Below, piece by piece: positions 16,852-26,672 of a DNA stretch of 64,000 bases (within the stretch, counting starts at the first letter, position 1; the number at the start of each line of letters is the position of its first letter). The notes beneath the pieces were generated by a model, which saw nothing but the letters and a program-made list of their open reading frames with translations, made no database searches and was not told the DNA's origin. Source of the DNA: Clostridia bacterium (GTDB lineage: Bacteria > Bacillota > Clostridia > Christensenellales > Borkfalkiaceae); the NCBI GenBank assembly GCA_017407325.1, contig JAFQWV010000009.1:56423-120422 (forward strand), written 5' to 3'. Both the position numbers and the translations under genes were made by a program.

Positions 16852-17961
16852 ATGAACGCGTTAGGATTGATTTTTTCAAATATACACGATGACAGCTTGC
16901 CTGAACTTACTGGGGTAAGAACAGTAGCTTCAATTCCGTTTTGTGGCAGATACCGTCTTATTGACTTCGTTTTATCGAATATGGTTAATTCGGGTGTATC
17001 TCGCGTTGGCGTAATAACAAAACGCAATTTCCGTTCGCTTATGGACCACGTAGGAAGTGGTAAGGAGTGGGATTTGGCACGTAAAAATGGCGGTCTAATT
17101 TTACTTCCACCGTTTGGTGAAAAAGATTCTACTTCGCTTTACGGAACGCGCCTAGAAGCGTTAAAAACGGTGCTTGGCTTTATAGAAAGACAAAAAGAAG
17201 AGTACGTCGTTATGTGCGATTCAAACTCAGCGTACGTTCAAGATTTTAACGAAATCTTGTCATTCCATATCGAAAAAGGCGCAGACGTTACTATGATGTA
17301 TCTTTCACGCAACGAAAAGGCGCTTAGAGATAACAGCGTAGTATTTAATATGGATGATGATAATCGCGTGACGGATATTCAAGTTGACCCTAAGAAAAAG
17401 GGTAATCATAAAGTTTACGCAGACGTTTTAGTTTTAAAGAGAACTACTTTAATTGCTCTTGTAAACGATGCTATTTCAAGGGGAAAACGCCACTTTATCA
17501 ACGATCTTTTGATGGGAAACTTAAAGCGTATAAAGATTTACGGATTTGAGCATAAGGGCTATTTCGAAGAAATATCTTCACTTAATAAATTTTATCAAAT
17601 ACATATGGATTTACTCGATCCGAAAGTTAGAGACAGTCTTTTCGGGGTTTGGGAAATCTACACTAAAATTAAAGACAGCGCACCAACTAAATACGGTGCA
17701 AACGCGATAGTTTCAAACTCGCTTATAAGTGACGGTTGCGAGATAGACGGCGAAGTACACAACTCAGTTCTTTTCCGTGGCGTAAAAGTTGCTCGTGGTG
17801 CAGTTTTAAGAAACTGTATCGTAATGCAAGACTGTATAATTGGCGAAAACGCAACGCTTAAGTCGATTATCGCAGATAAACGCGTTGTCGTTAAAGATAG
17901 GCGAGAGCTTTCAGGTTGTGAAACGTTTCCTATCTACGTGCCTAAGGATAGCATAATATAG
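16852..17961 (+). CDS. glgD: Glucose-1-phosphate adenylyltransferase, GlgD subunit
   Basis: GlgC paralogue (369 residues) that serves as a regulatory partner. It keeps the nucleotidyltransferase fold (FCGRYRLIDFVLSNMVNSGV) and the C-terminal hexapeptide repeats, but the GGxGxRL nucleotide loop of GlgC is replaced by SNIHDDSLPELTGVRTVAS, so it should be catalytically inactive alone. The start is preceded by AAGGAGATAAGT. It lies between glgC and glgA, with 10- and 18-base gaps. This is the standard Clostridia arrangement. Confidence 0.95.
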   Translation: MNALGLIFSNIHDDSLPELTGVRTVASIPFCGRYRLIDFVLSNMVNSGVSRVGVITKRNFRSLMDHVGSGKEWDLARKNGGLILLPPFGEKDSTSLYGTRLEALKTVLGFIERQKEEYVVMCDSNSAYVQDFNEILSFHIEKGADVTMMYLSRNEKALRDNSVVFNMDDDNRVTDIQVDPKKKGNHKVYADVLVLKRTTLIALVNDAISRGKRHFINDLLMGNLKRIKIYGFEHKGYFEEISSLNKFYQIHMDLLDPKVRDSLFGVWEIYTKIKDSAPTKYGANAIVSNSLISDGCEIDGEVHNSVLFRGVKVARGAVLRNCIVMQDCIIGENATLKSIIADKRVVVKDRRELSGCETFPIYVPKDSII

Positions 17962-17979
17962 TAATTTTGGAGAATAGTT

Positions 17980-19494
17980 ATGGCAGAAAAAACTGTTAAA
18001 AAGGCAACTACAAAAAAGACTTCTAAAAATACGGCTGAAAAAGCTAAGGTTACGGCTGTTAAACCGAAAAAGAGTGTTTTAATGGTCGCATCAGAAGCTA
18101 ATCCGTTTATCGGAACGGGTGGCTTAGCTGACGTTTTAGGATCGCTTCCTATATCTCTTTGTGAAAATGGAAATTACGACGTTAGGGTAATTTTGCCACT
18201 TTACGGTGATATGGAGGAAGGATATCGCTCGCACCTCACTTTTTTAGGTAATTTTAACGTTGAACTTGCGTGGCGCAATCAATACTGTGGTTTGTTTTAC
18301 TATAAGAGAAAGAACGTTACTTTCTATTTTGTAGACAACGAATATTATTTCAAGAGAAAAGGTTTGTACGGCTTTTTTGACGATGGCGAACGCTTTGCGT
18401 TTTTCTCAAAAGCAGTTATTGACAGTTTAGGTTTTCTTAACTATTATCCTGACGTTTTACACGCTCACGATTGGCAAACTGCGCTATCTGTCATCTATCT
18501 TAAAACGCTTTATAAAAACAGCTTCGGCTATGATAGAATTAAAAGCATTTTTACAATTCATAACATAGAATATCAAGGCAAATATGACAAAATGCTACTT
18601 GGTGACTTGTTTGGCTTAGGAACTGACGTTGAGTATCTTTTAGAGTATGATGGCTGTCTTAACCTTATGAAAGGAGCTATTGAACTTAGCGATTTTGTAA
18701 ACACTGTAAGTCCTACGTACGCAGAAGAAATCAAACACGAATTTTATGCTCACGGACTTCAGTATGCAATTAACGCTAACGCACATAAAATTAGTGGTAT
18801 ATTAAACGGAATAGACGTTAATTTATTTAATAGCGAAACTAACGAATCACTTTTTGCGCCGTTTAGTGTAGATAATTTAGACGGAAAAAAGGTGTGCAAG
18901 AAAGAACTTCAAAAGCTCTTAGGGTTGCCTGAGCGCGACGTTCCTATTATCGCAATTATATCAAGACTAGTGTCGCACAAGGGCTTAGACCTTGTTAAAC
19001 ACGTTTTAGAAGACGTTTTGTGCGAAGACGTTCAAGTGGTAATTTTAGGTAAGGGTGAAACTTATTACGAAAGCTATTTCTCGTACATTGCAGATAAATA
19101 TCAAGGAAAGTGCAGGGCAATTATTGCATATAATAGAGATTTATCTACAAAAATATACTCTGGCAGTGATATATTCTTAATGCCGTCAAAGCAAGAACCT
19201 TGTGGTTTGTCGCAAATGATTGCAGCTAGATACGGAAGTATTCCTGTAGTCAGAAGCACGGGTGGATTAAAAGATAGTATCACTCCGTTTAACGATGAAA
19301 ACAGAAGCTCTGGAATTGGCTTTGTGTTTAACGAATATAACGCTGACGAAATGCTATACGTCTTAAAAGACGCAATTTTTACTTACGGCAACAAGCCTGT
19401 ATGGGAAGCACTTATTAAACGTGCAATGCAAGCAGATTTTACTTGGACAAAATCTGCTAAAAACTACGAAAAACTTTACGATTTATGTAAATAA
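17980..19494 (+). CDS. glgA: Glycogen synthase with basic N-terminal extension
   Basis: GT5 enzyme that adds glucose from ADP-glucose to the non-reducing ends of glycogen. The 504-residue product starts with about 30 residues rich in Lys, Ala and Thr (MAEKTVKKATTKKTSKN onward) before the normal GlgA start VLMVASEANPFIGTGGLADV. The extension is real by context: ATG 17980 has TTTGGAGAATAG in front, and an internal ATG would remove the first beta-strand. The canonical KTGGL lysine is Gly here, a position that also varies in other clostridial GlgA. The donor-site motif PSKQEPCGLSQMIA is near residue 400. The function of the basic tail is unknown. Confidence 0.95.
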   Translation: MAEKTVKKATTKKTSKNTAEKAKVTAVKPKKSVLMVASEANPFIGTGGLADVLGSLPISLCENGNYDVRVILPLYGDMEEGYRSHLTFLGNFNVELAWRNQYCGLFYYKRKNVTFYFVDNEYYFKRKGLYGFFDDGERFAFFSKAVIDSLGFLNYYPDVLHAHDWQTALSVIYLKTLYKNSFGYDRIKSIFTIHNIEYQGKYDKMLLGDLFGLGTDVEYLLEYDGCLNLMKGAIELSDFVNTVSPTYAEEIKHEFYAHGLQYAINANAHKISGILNGIDVNLFNSETNESLFAPFSVDNLDGKKVCKKELQKLLGLPERDVPIIAIISRLVSHKGLDLVKHVLEDVLCEDVQVVILGKGETYYESYFSYIADKYQGKCRAIIAYNRDLSTKIYSGSDIFLMPSKQEPCGLSQMIAARYGSIPVVRSTGGLKDSITPFNDENRSSGIGFVFNEYNADEMLYVLKDAIFTYGNKPVWEALIKRAMQADFTWTKSAKNYEKLYDLCK

Positions 19495-19553
19495 AGCCTT
19501 ATATAGGTCGATTATTTGATTATTTTTATAACAACTATTTGGAGAACTAACGT

Positions 19554-21986
19554 ATGAGTCTTAACAATTTTACCTGTAAGGAAGCTAAAGAAGCAATCAA
19601 GGGTAAATTATCAAGATTTTTTGGTGTAACAGAAAAGGAAGCAACGAAATCACAATTATATAAAGCCGTTGTAATGGTCGTTCGCGATATTCTACTTGAA
19701 AAAAGAAACGCGTATAATGCGACTGTTAGAAAACAAAAAGCAAAGAAAGTGTACTACTTATGTATGGAATTTTTACTTGGTAGATCGCTAAAAAACAACG
19801 TTTACAATTTAGGTATTGAAGATGCGGTAAACGGTGCATTAAAATCGTATGAGACAGATTTGGACGAACTTTACGAATGTGAGCCTGATGCCGGCTTAGG
19901 AAACGGTGGTTTAGGTAGACTTGCAGCGTGCTATATGGACGGATTAGCTACACAAAACTATCCGACGATGGGTTTTTCTATTCGTTATGAATACGGTCTT
20001 TTTAAACAAAAGATTGTTGACGGGTGGCAAATGGAACTTCCTGACGAGTGGCTGCCGGGTGGCGAAGTTTGGTTAACTCAACGCGCAGATAAAGCGTTTA
20101 GGGTTAAATTTGACGGAAGAATCGTTGAAAATTGGACGGAAAGTGGTGTTAAGGTCGAACACGTTGACGCTCTTGAAGTCGAAGCTTTTCCTTATGATAT
20201 GATGATTTCAGGAAAAGACAGTGAAGCTGTTTCCGTATTAAGATTATGGATAGCAAAAAGCACCAAAAGCATTGATATGAATTCTTTTTCTCAAGGCGAC
20301 TATATGCGCTCGCTGAAGGAAAACAACGAAGCAGAGCTTCTATCTAAGGTTTTATATCCATCAGACAACCATTTTGAAGGTAAGTCGTTAAGATTAAAAC
20401 AACAATATCTTTTAGTTTCCGCATCGCTTCAAAATATTTTAAGTGACCATTATAAGCTTTACGGAACTTTTGACAACTTAGATAAAAAGGTTGCGATTCA
20501 TATAAACGATACGCACCCTGCGCTTTGCGTGCCTGAGCTTATGCGTATTTTAATGGACGATTATTCTTACTCTTGGGAAAAGGCGTGGAGTTTAACCGTA
20601 AATACCGTAGCGTACACAAACCATACGGTTATGCAAGAAGCTTTGGAGGTTTGGTCGGAAGACTTGATTGAAAGAAGACTACCAAGAATTTATGCTATCA
20701 TTAAGGAAATCAACCAAAGATTTTGCACAGATTTATGGAATTTCTGTCCTGGTGATTGGGATAGGATTGACCGTATGTCAATTATATCTCACGGCAGAGT
20801 TAAAATGGCAAATTTAAGCGTAATCGGCTCGCACAAAGTAAACGGCGTTTCAAAGCTTCACAGCGATATTATAAAGGACAGTATTTTTAAAGATTTTGCT
20901 CAAATTACACCGTCTAAATTTACTAACGTTACAAACGGTATCGCACACAGACGATGGCTCTGTCAATCGAATAAAGAACTCACTAGTCTAATCACAGACC
21001 TTATTGGCGACGGTTTTATTTATGACGGCGCAAAATTAGCCGAGTTTAAAAAGTTTGAAAATGACGAACAAGTTTTAAAGCACTTAAACGAAATAAAGCT
21101 TATCAAAAAGAAACAGCTTGCTGAAGCAGTTTATAAGCGCGACAAAATTGAAATTAACCCTGAAACACTATTTGACGTACAGGCAAAGCGTATGCACGAA
21201 TATAAGCGTCAGCTTTTAAACGTTTTGTATATAATCAACCTATACGAAGACTTATTAGAAAATCCTGACCTTGAAGTTCAGCCTAAAACCTTTATATTCG
21301 GAGCAAAAGCTGCGCCGGGCTACTATATGGCAAAACAGATTATAAAGCTTATTTATCATCTTGCAAAAGACGTAAACGAAAACCCAGATAAGCGCATACG
21401 CGAAAAACTAAAAATCGTGTATCTTGAAGACTATTCTGTGTCTATTGCAGAACGACTTATGCCAAGTGCTGAAATTTCCGAGCAAATTTCTCTTGCAGGT
21501 AAAGAAGCAAGCGGAACGGGCAATATGAAGTTTATGATTAACGGTGCGCTAACTATTGGTACAATGGACGGTGCTAACGTTGAAATGTACGAATCTGTCG
21601 GTGACGAAAATATTTACATTTTCGGCTTAAGAGCAAACGAAGTTGAGGATTTGTGGCGACGTGGATACGATGCGTGTCTTTACTATAATAACAACGTAAA
21701 AATTATGCGCGTAGTTGATGCGCTTCGCCGTGGTTTCTCTGGCGAAACCTTTGAAAACTTTGCAAATTATCTCACCACAAACGTGCCTGTTGCAGATCCG
21801 TATATGTGTTTGGCAGATTTTTGCTCGTATCTTGAAACTAAGGAAAGAATTGATCGCGATTACCAAAATAAAATGCTTTGGGCTAAGAAATCGCTAAACA
21901 ATATTGCAGGTAGTGGTATTTTTGCTTGCGACCGTGCAATTAAAGAATATGCAGAAAATATTTGGAACTTAAAAGTAATAAAGTAA
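19554..21986 (+). CDS. glgP: Glycogen/alpha-glucan phosphorylase
   Basis: GT35 enzyme that releases glucose-1-phosphate from glycogen ends; PLP-dependent. The 810-residue length is usual. The PLP lysine is in GTGNMKFMINGALTIG; the N-terminal EPDAGLGNGGLGRLAACYMD and the active-site THPAL segment are also intact. The start follows TTTGGAGAACTAACGT. It is fifth in the operon, so synthesis and breakdown enzymes share one transcript and control is likely to be allosteric. The 59-base gap before it holds a copy of a recurring 13-bp motif (see findings). Confidence 0.97.
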   Translation: MSLNNFTCKEAKEAIKGKLSRFFGVTEKEATKSQLYKAVVMVVRDILLEKRNAYNATVRKQKAKKVYYLCMEFLLGRSLKNNVYNLGIEDAVNGALKSYETDLDELYECEPDAGLGNGGLGRLAACYMDGLATQNYPTMGFSIRYEYGLFKQKIVDGWQMELPDEWLPGGEVWLTQRADKAFRVKFDGRIVENWTESGVKVEHVDALEVEAFPYDMMISGKDSEAVSVLRLWIAKSTKSIDMNSFSQGDYMRSLKENNEAELLSKVLYPSDNHFEGKSLRLKQQYLLVSASLQNILSDHYKLYGTFDNLDKKVAIHINDTHPALCVPELMRILMDDYSYSWEKAWSLTVNTVAYTNHTVMQEALEVWSEDLIERRLPRIYAIIKEINQRFCTDLWNFCPGDWDRIDRMSIISHGRVKMANLSVIGSHKVNGVSKLHSDIIKDSIFKDFAQITPSKFTNVTNGIAHRRWLCQSNKELTSLITDLIGDGFIYDGAKLAEFKKFENDEQVLKHLNEIKLIKKKQLAEAVYKRDKIEINPETLFDVQAKRMHEYKRQLLNVLYIINLYEDLLENPDLEVQPKTFIFGAKAAPGYYMAKQIIKLIYHLAKDVNENPDKRIREKLKIVYLEDYSVSIAERLMPSAEISEQISLAGKEASGTGNMKFMINGALTIGTMDGANVEMYESVGDENIYIFGLRANEVEDLWRRGYDACLYYNNNVKIMRVVDALRRGFSGETFENFANYLTTNVPVADPYMCLADFCSYLETKERIDRDYQNKMLWAKKSLNNIAGSGIFACDRAIKEYAENIWNLKVIK

Positions 21987-21993
21987 TATTTCG

Positions 21994-23781
21994 ATGAATT
22001 TTTATTTCAATCCGCTTGATAACGCTTGCAAAAGCGTTATCGGCGCTGTGTCAAAAAGCCAAAAACTTGATATTTATGTAAAAACAACCGAAGAGGGTTA
22101 TTGCAATCTTTTGCTGTACCGTGACGGTGATTTTACCGATATTAGTTACCCTATGCAAAACGCATCGGGTGGCTTTTTTGTGTCTTTAAGTGGACTTGAC
22201 GTTGGACTTTATTATTATAAATTTTCTCTAAACGGTAGAATTTTTGGAAAAAATAGCGAGCTACTTGCCGAAGAAAATTGTTTTGACGGTTTTCAGCTTA
22301 TTATATATTCAAACGATTATAAAACGCCCGAATGGTTAAAGGGTGGGATAATTTATCAAATTTTCCCCGACCGTTTTGCTAAAAGTGGTGACTTTACGGT
22401 AGGTGTCGGAAAGGTTAAACAAGAAAATTGGGGAAGTGACCCGATTTACAGAAATAATGACGGCTTGGTTTTAAACAACGAATTTTTTGGTGGTAATTTT
22501 TTAGGAATTTACTCTAAACTCGACTATTTAAAATCAATAGGCGTAACTTGCGTTTACCTTAATCCTATAAATAAAGCGTACAGTTCCCACCGCTACGATA
22601 CGGGTGATTATTTAGCTGTTGACGACGTTTTAGGTACTGAAGAAGATTTAGAAAAACTTATTCAAAAAGCAAATTCCTTGGGTATAAAATTTATCTTTGA
22701 CGGTGTATACAACCATACCGGTGCAGATAGTGTCTATTTTAATAAAAACGGCAATTACCGTGCTATAGGCGCATATAATTCGAAAAATTCGCCGTATTTC
22801 GATTGGTATTCATTTAAAAATTTCCCTGATGAATACGAGAGTTGGTGGGGTTTTGAAACACTTCCGTCAATAAAAAAAGACAGTAAAGAGTTTCAGGAAT
22901 TTATCTGCGAAAAGGTAATAAAGAAAAATATCGAGCTTGGCTTTAGTGGCGTTAGACTTGACGTGGTTGACGAACTAACTGACGAGTTCGTAGAAAGTAT
23001 TAGAAAAAGTGGAAGAAAAAAGGATAGCGAATTTTTGGTCGTTGGTGAAGTCTGGGAAGATGCGTCTAACAAAATTGCATACGGCGTAAGACGAAAGTAC
23101 TTTTTAGGTAGCGAACTCGATTCTGTTATGAATTATCCGTTAAAAGACGGAATAATTTGTTATTTGCTATCAAGAGAAGCTAAAAGCTTGTCAAGAGTTT
23201 GTAAAGAACAAATAAATAACTATCCAAAACCTGCGCTTGACGTGTTAATGAACTCGCTATCTACTCACGACACGCCACGAATTATAACCGTTCTTGGTCG
23301 AGATAACGTAGTGACTGATAAAGACCAAATGAAATATGAGTTTTTATCAAAAAAAGAGTATAAAAAGGGTGTTGAACTTACAAAGCTTGCGTACGCTTTG
23401 GCATTTACGCTCTACGGCGTTCCTAGCGTTTTTTACGGTGACGAAGCAGGTGTAAGTGGTAACTTGGACCCGTACAATAGACGCACGTTCCCGTGGGGAA
23501 AGGAAGATAAAAATTTACAAGACTTTATTAAAAGTTTAGCAAAAATAAGAAATGAAAATTCCGTTTTCAAAACGGGCGATATGAAGATTTTGTATGACGA
23601 TAACGGTGTTTTCATATTTGAAAGATGTGATAAAAATTCACAAGTTATAACCGTCGTTTCAAGAAGAATTGGTGGTATGGAAATTTCGTTTGATAAACCC
23701 GTATACGACCTTTTAACAAATAAAAGGTATGAAAATACTGTGACGATTTATGAAAACGAAGTTTTGATTTTGAAAAGTTAA
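21994..23781 (+). CDS. GH13 glycoside hydrolase, neopullulanase/cyclomaltodextrinase-like
   Basis: Intracellular alpha-glucan hydrolase (595 residues, no signal peptide). An N-terminal beta domain (about 1-110) of the CBM34 kind precedes the barrel. The four GH13 regions are visible: DGVYNHTG, GVRLDVVDEL (nucleophile Asp), VGEVWED (acid Glu), LSTHDTPR (transition-state Asp). PDRFAKSG and HRYDTGDY also fit neopullulanase, maltogenic amylase or cyclomaltodextrinase. It starts seven bases after glgP and completes glycogen breakdown by acting on branched limit dextrins. Exact bond specificity cannot be read from the sequence. Confidence 0.9.
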   Translation: MNFYFNPLDNACKSVIGAVSKSQKLDIYVKTTEEGYCNLLLYRDGDFTDISYPMQNASGGFFVSLSGLDVGLYYYKFSLNGRIFGKNSELLAEENCFDGFQLIIYSNDYKTPEWLKGGIIYQIFPDRFAKSGDFTVGVGKVKQENWGSDPIYRNNDGLVLNNEFFGGNFLGIYSKLDYLKSIGVTCVYLNPINKAYSSHRYDTGDYLAVDDVLGTEEDLEKLIQKANSLGIKFIFDGVYNHTGADSVYFNKNGNYRAIGAYNSKNSPYFDWYSFKNFPDEYESWWGFETLPSIKKDSKEFQEFICEKVIKKNIELGFSGVRLDVVDELTDEFVESIRKSGRKKDSEFLVVGEVWEDASNKIAYGVRRKYFLGSELDSVMNYPLKDGIICYLLSREAKSLSRVCKEQINNYPKPALDVLMNSLSTHDTPRIITVLGRDNVVTDKDQMKYEFLSKKEYKKGVELTKLAYALAFTLYGVPSVFYGDEAGVSGNLDPYNRRTFPWGKEDKNLQDFIKSLAKIRNENSVFKTGDMKILYDDNGVFIFERCDKNSQVITVVSRRIGGMEISFDKPVYDLLTNKRYENTVTIYENEVLILKS

Positions 23782-23843
23782 TTGGTGTTTAATCGCTTTA
23801 TACACCGACTTTTAGTATAAATTATATAAAAGGAAAGGATAAG

Positions 23844-26024
23844 ATGGACATTTTAAAGAGAATTACTGAAGAGTTTAAATTGCGCGAAGAAAACGTTAAA
23901 AACATCGTTGCGCTTTTGGACGACGGAAACACGATTCCGTTTATTGCAAGATACCGTAAAGAAATGACGGGGCATATTGACGACCAGGTTTTGCGTGATT
24001 TAAGCGATAGACTAAACTATCTTAGAAATCTTGAAAAGAGAAAAGAAGAAGTTGAAAACGCTATTTCAGAGCAAGGAAAGCTAACCGACGAAATTAAGGA
24101 AAGTTTATCAAACGCAGAAACTTTAACTGAAGTAGAAGATATTTATAGACCGTTCAAGCAGAAAAAGAAAACTCGTGCAACGGTTGCTATTGCTAAGGGC
24201 TTAGAGCCGCTTGCCGATATTATTTTGGCACAAGATAAAAAAGATGGTAGCGTAGAAGAACTTGCTAAGCCGTTTATAAACAGCGATTTAGGCGTTGAAA
24301 GCGTAGAAGATGCGCTACAAGGTGCTAAAGATATTATTGCTGAAAGGGTTTCTGATAATGCAGAACTAAGAAAGAAATTAAGAAAAATCTTCCTTAAAAA
24401 CTCAAGTATTGCGACAAAGCCTGCAAAAATTACTGACGAGGAAAAACTTGAACAGTTTAAAACTTATGAAATGTATTCGGATTATTCTGAGTCTGTTGCA
24501 AATATAAAAAGCCACAGAATACTTGCAATAAATCGTGGCGAAAAAGAAGGCTTCTTAAAGGTAAAAATCAACCTTGATAAAGAATTTGCTCAAAGAGTTT
24601 GCGCAAACTTTTACGTGATAGAGGGCAGTATAACGACTTATTTAGTTGAAGAAGCGGTTAACGACAGCTATGAAAGACTTATTTTTCCATCTATCGAAAG
24701 AGAAGTCAGAAGCGTTTTAACTGACAGCGCAAGCGAGCAAGCAATTAAGATGTTTGAAGTCAACCTTGAACCACTTTTAATGCAACCGCCTGTACGTGGA
24801 AAAGTTACTATGGGTTTTGACCCGGGTTATAGAACGGGTTGTAAGATTGCGGTAGTTGACGAAACGGGTAAATATCTCGATAAGACGGTGGTTTATCCAA
24901 CCATTGGCTCGAAAGAAAAAATTGAACAGTCTGAACAAATTTTAATTAAACTTATTAATAAATGGGGTGTGGACGTTATTTCTATCGGTAACGGAACGGC
25001 ATCAAAAGAATCTGAAATCTTTATTGCTAACCTTATTAAATCTAAAGAAATTAAACACGCTTGTTGCTATACGGTCGTAAGTGAAGCGGGGGCTTCTGTT
25101 TACTCTGCATCAAAACTTGGCGCACAAGAATTTCCAGATTTTGACGTTTCAGAGCGTTCTGCAGTTTCTATTGCGAGAAGACTACAAGATCCACTTGCAG
25201 AACTTATTAAAATTGACCCAAAATCAATCGGTGTTGGTCAATATCAGCACGATATGCCACAGGCAAGACTTGACGAAGTCTTAAAAGGCGTATTAGAAGA
25301 CTGCGTAAACAAAGTTGGCGTAAACTTAAATACGGCAAGCCCGTCCCTTCTTGCGTTTGTTTCAGGGCTTAATGCAGGAATTGCAAAAAATATCGTTTCA
25401 TATAGAGAAAAGAACGGTAAATTCGTTTCAAGACAAGCACTTTTATCAGTTCCAAAACTTGGCGAGAAAGCATTTTTACAATGCGCAGGCTTCTTAAGAA
25501 TTGACGATGGCGACAATATTTTAGACAACACAGGCGTTCACCCAGAAAGCTATGATGCAACTAAGAAACTTCTTGATTTATTCGGATATTCTGAAAATGA
25601 CGTTAAAGAAGGTAAAATTGTCGACCTTCCTGAAAAAATCAAGAAAAAGGGCGCAAGTATCGTTGCTGAAAGTTGTGGCTTGGGCGTTCCAACCTTAAAC
25701 GATATCGTAGCAGAGCTTTTAAAGCCGGGTAGAGACGTTCGTGACAGCTTGCCAAAGCCTGAACTTCGTTCGGATATTATGACGATTGAAAATTTAACCG
25801 TAGGCATGGAATTAAATGGCGTAGTAAGAAACGTTACGGACTTTGGCGCGTTTGTTGACCTTGGTGTTCACCAAGACGGACTTGTTCATATTTCTGAAAT
25901 TTCTGACGGCTACGTCAAGCATCCAACAGACGTATTAAAGGTTGGTCAACCTGTAAAAGTCAGAGTTATCGGCGTTGACGTAAAGAAGAATAGAATTTCT
26001 CTTTCTATGAAAAAAGCAAAATAG
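23844..26024 (+). CDS. tex: Tex family RNA-binding protein
   Basis: Conserved cytoplasmic protein that binds nucleic acids and is tied to transcription; its precise role is not settled. Domains in order over 726 residues: N-terminal Tex helical part (about 1-200), a YqgF-type RNase H fold (about 325-450, VTMGFDPGYRTGCKIAVVD), helix-hairpin-helix repeats (about 490-560, LNTASPSLLAFVSGL and VPKLGEKAFLQCAGF), and a C-terminal S1 domain (about 650-722, DFGAFVDLGVHQDGLVH). The start is preceded by AAAGGAAAGGAT. It stands as a single gene after the glycogen operon. Confidence 0.95.
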   Translation: MDILKRITEEFKLREENVKNIVALLDDGNTIPFIARYRKEMTGHIDDQVLRDLSDRLNYLRNLEKRKEEVENAISEQGKLTDEIKESLSNAETLTEVEDIYRPFKQKKKTRATVAIAKGLEPLADIILAQDKKDGSVEELAKPFINSDLGVESVEDALQGAKDIIAERVSDNAELRKKLRKIFLKNSSIATKPAKITDEEKLEQFKTYEMYSDYSESVANIKSHRILAINRGEKEGFLKVKINLDKEFAQRVCANFYVIEGSITTYLVEEAVNDSYERLIFPSIEREVRSVLTDSASEQAIKMFEVNLEPLLMQPPVRGKVTMGFDPGYRTGCKIAVVDETGKYLDKTVVYPTIGSKEKIEQSEQILIKLINKWGVDVISIGNGTASKESEIFIANLIKSKEIKHACCYTVVSEAGASVYSASKLGAQEFPDFDVSERSAVSIARRLQDPLAELIKIDPKSIGVGQYQHDMPQARLDEVLKGVLEDCVNKVGVNLNTASPSLLAFVSGLNAGIAKNIVSYREKNGKFVSRQALLSVPKLGEKAFLQCAGFLRIDDGDNILDNTGVHPESYDATKKLLDLFGYSENDVKEGKIVDLPEKIKKKGASIVAESCGLGVPTLNDIVAELLKPGRDVRDSLPKPELRSDIMTIENLTVGMELNGVVRNVTDFGAFVDLGVHQDGLVHISEISDGYVKHPTDVLKVGQPVKVRVIGVDVKKNRISLSMKKAK

Positions 26025-26090
26025 TTTTTTATAAAAACACTCAATAATCGCGCTATACGCCTATGTTTTTCATTTTAGAATAAAAAACAG

Positions 26091-26236
26091 ATGATGTGCA
26101 AAAAAATGCATGATGCGCTAACCTGTCAGTTAGTATGAAGTGCAAAAAGCAAGCTTTCACTTCATGAGCGATGACAATCGCTTACTTCAGAAAGATACAG
26201 TCTTCACATCACGGTATACGCTTTTATGCGTGGTTA
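26091..26236. other. Multi-hairpin intergenic element, candidate structured RNA
   Basis: The 276 bases between tex and acpP have no gene. They hold a run of inverted repeats: CTAAC/GTTAG (26118-26133), ATGAAGTG/CACTTCAT (26135-26165) and AGCGAT-GACA-ATCGCT (26167-26182). All three lie inside a possible closing helix TGATGTG (26092-26098) with CACATCA (26205-26211). A further ACGC/GCGT hairpin follows. I do not recognise an Rfam family. The strand is unclear, and the acpP promoter lies downstream of the element, so it is not the acpP leader. Confidence 0.5.
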
Positions 26237-26247
26237 CAAAAAAACTA

Positions 26248-26276
26248 TTGACAAAAGAAAATAATTTTGATATAAT
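26248..26276 (+). promoter_or_regulatory. acpP promoter
   Basis: Perfect consensus TTGACA (26248-26253), 17-base spacer, TATAAT (26271-26276), 24 bases before the start codon. Confidence 0.9.
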
Positions 26277-26300
26277 AAGCGAAAACATGGAGGTATCGTT

Positions 26301-26525
26301 ATGACTTTTAAAAAGGTAGCAAGTTTTTTATCTGAACAACTCGGCGTTGATGAAGATTCTATTAAAATGGACAGTAAAATCATTGACGATTTAAAAGCAG
26401 ACTCTTTAGACGTTGTTGAACTTTTAATGACTTTAGAAGATGAGTTTGATATCGTTGTTAGTGAAGAAGAAGCATCTAATTTACAAACTGTTGGTGATAT
26501 AGTTAAGCTTATCGATAATAACTAA
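26301..26525 (+). CDS. acpP: Acyl carrier protein
   Basis: Carries fatty acyl chains on a phosphopantetheine arm. The 74-residue acidic protein has the attachment motif DSLD (Ser at residue 36) inside LKADSLDVVELLM. The start follows CATGGAGGTATCGTT, a strong ribosome-binding site. It is transcribed alone: own consensus promoter and a strong terminator. No fab genes are next to it; the SDR reductase at 12.9 kb is not linked. Confidence 0.95.
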   Translation: MTFKKVASFLSEQLGVDEDSIKMDSKIIDDLKADSLDVVELLMTLEDEFDIVVSEEEASNLQTVGDIVKLIDNN

Positions 26526-26541
26526 TAAATCTAAAAATTTT

Positions 26542-26578
26542 ATTCCCGAAGGTGATTTTGCCATCGGGAATATTTTTT
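26542..26578 (+). terminator. acpP terminator
   Basis: ATTCCCGA with TCGGGAAT (8 bp, extended by GG/CC after one mismatch), followed by ATTTTTTTATT. Confidence 0.9.
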
Positions 26579-26643
26579 TATTAAAATTTAAATAAATTTT
26601 ATCAAGATATCACAAAAAGGGTGTGATTTTGTGTTTAAAATGC

Positions 26644-26672
26644 TTTTCATAAGTTTTGTTTTATGGTATACT
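26644..26672 (+). promoter_or_regulatory. ftsK promoter with extended -10
   Basis: TTTTCA (26644-26649), 17-base spacer and TATACT (26667-26672) with an extended TGG. The -10 is the left arm of a perfect 10-bp inverted repeat (26667-26691). Confidence 0.6.
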
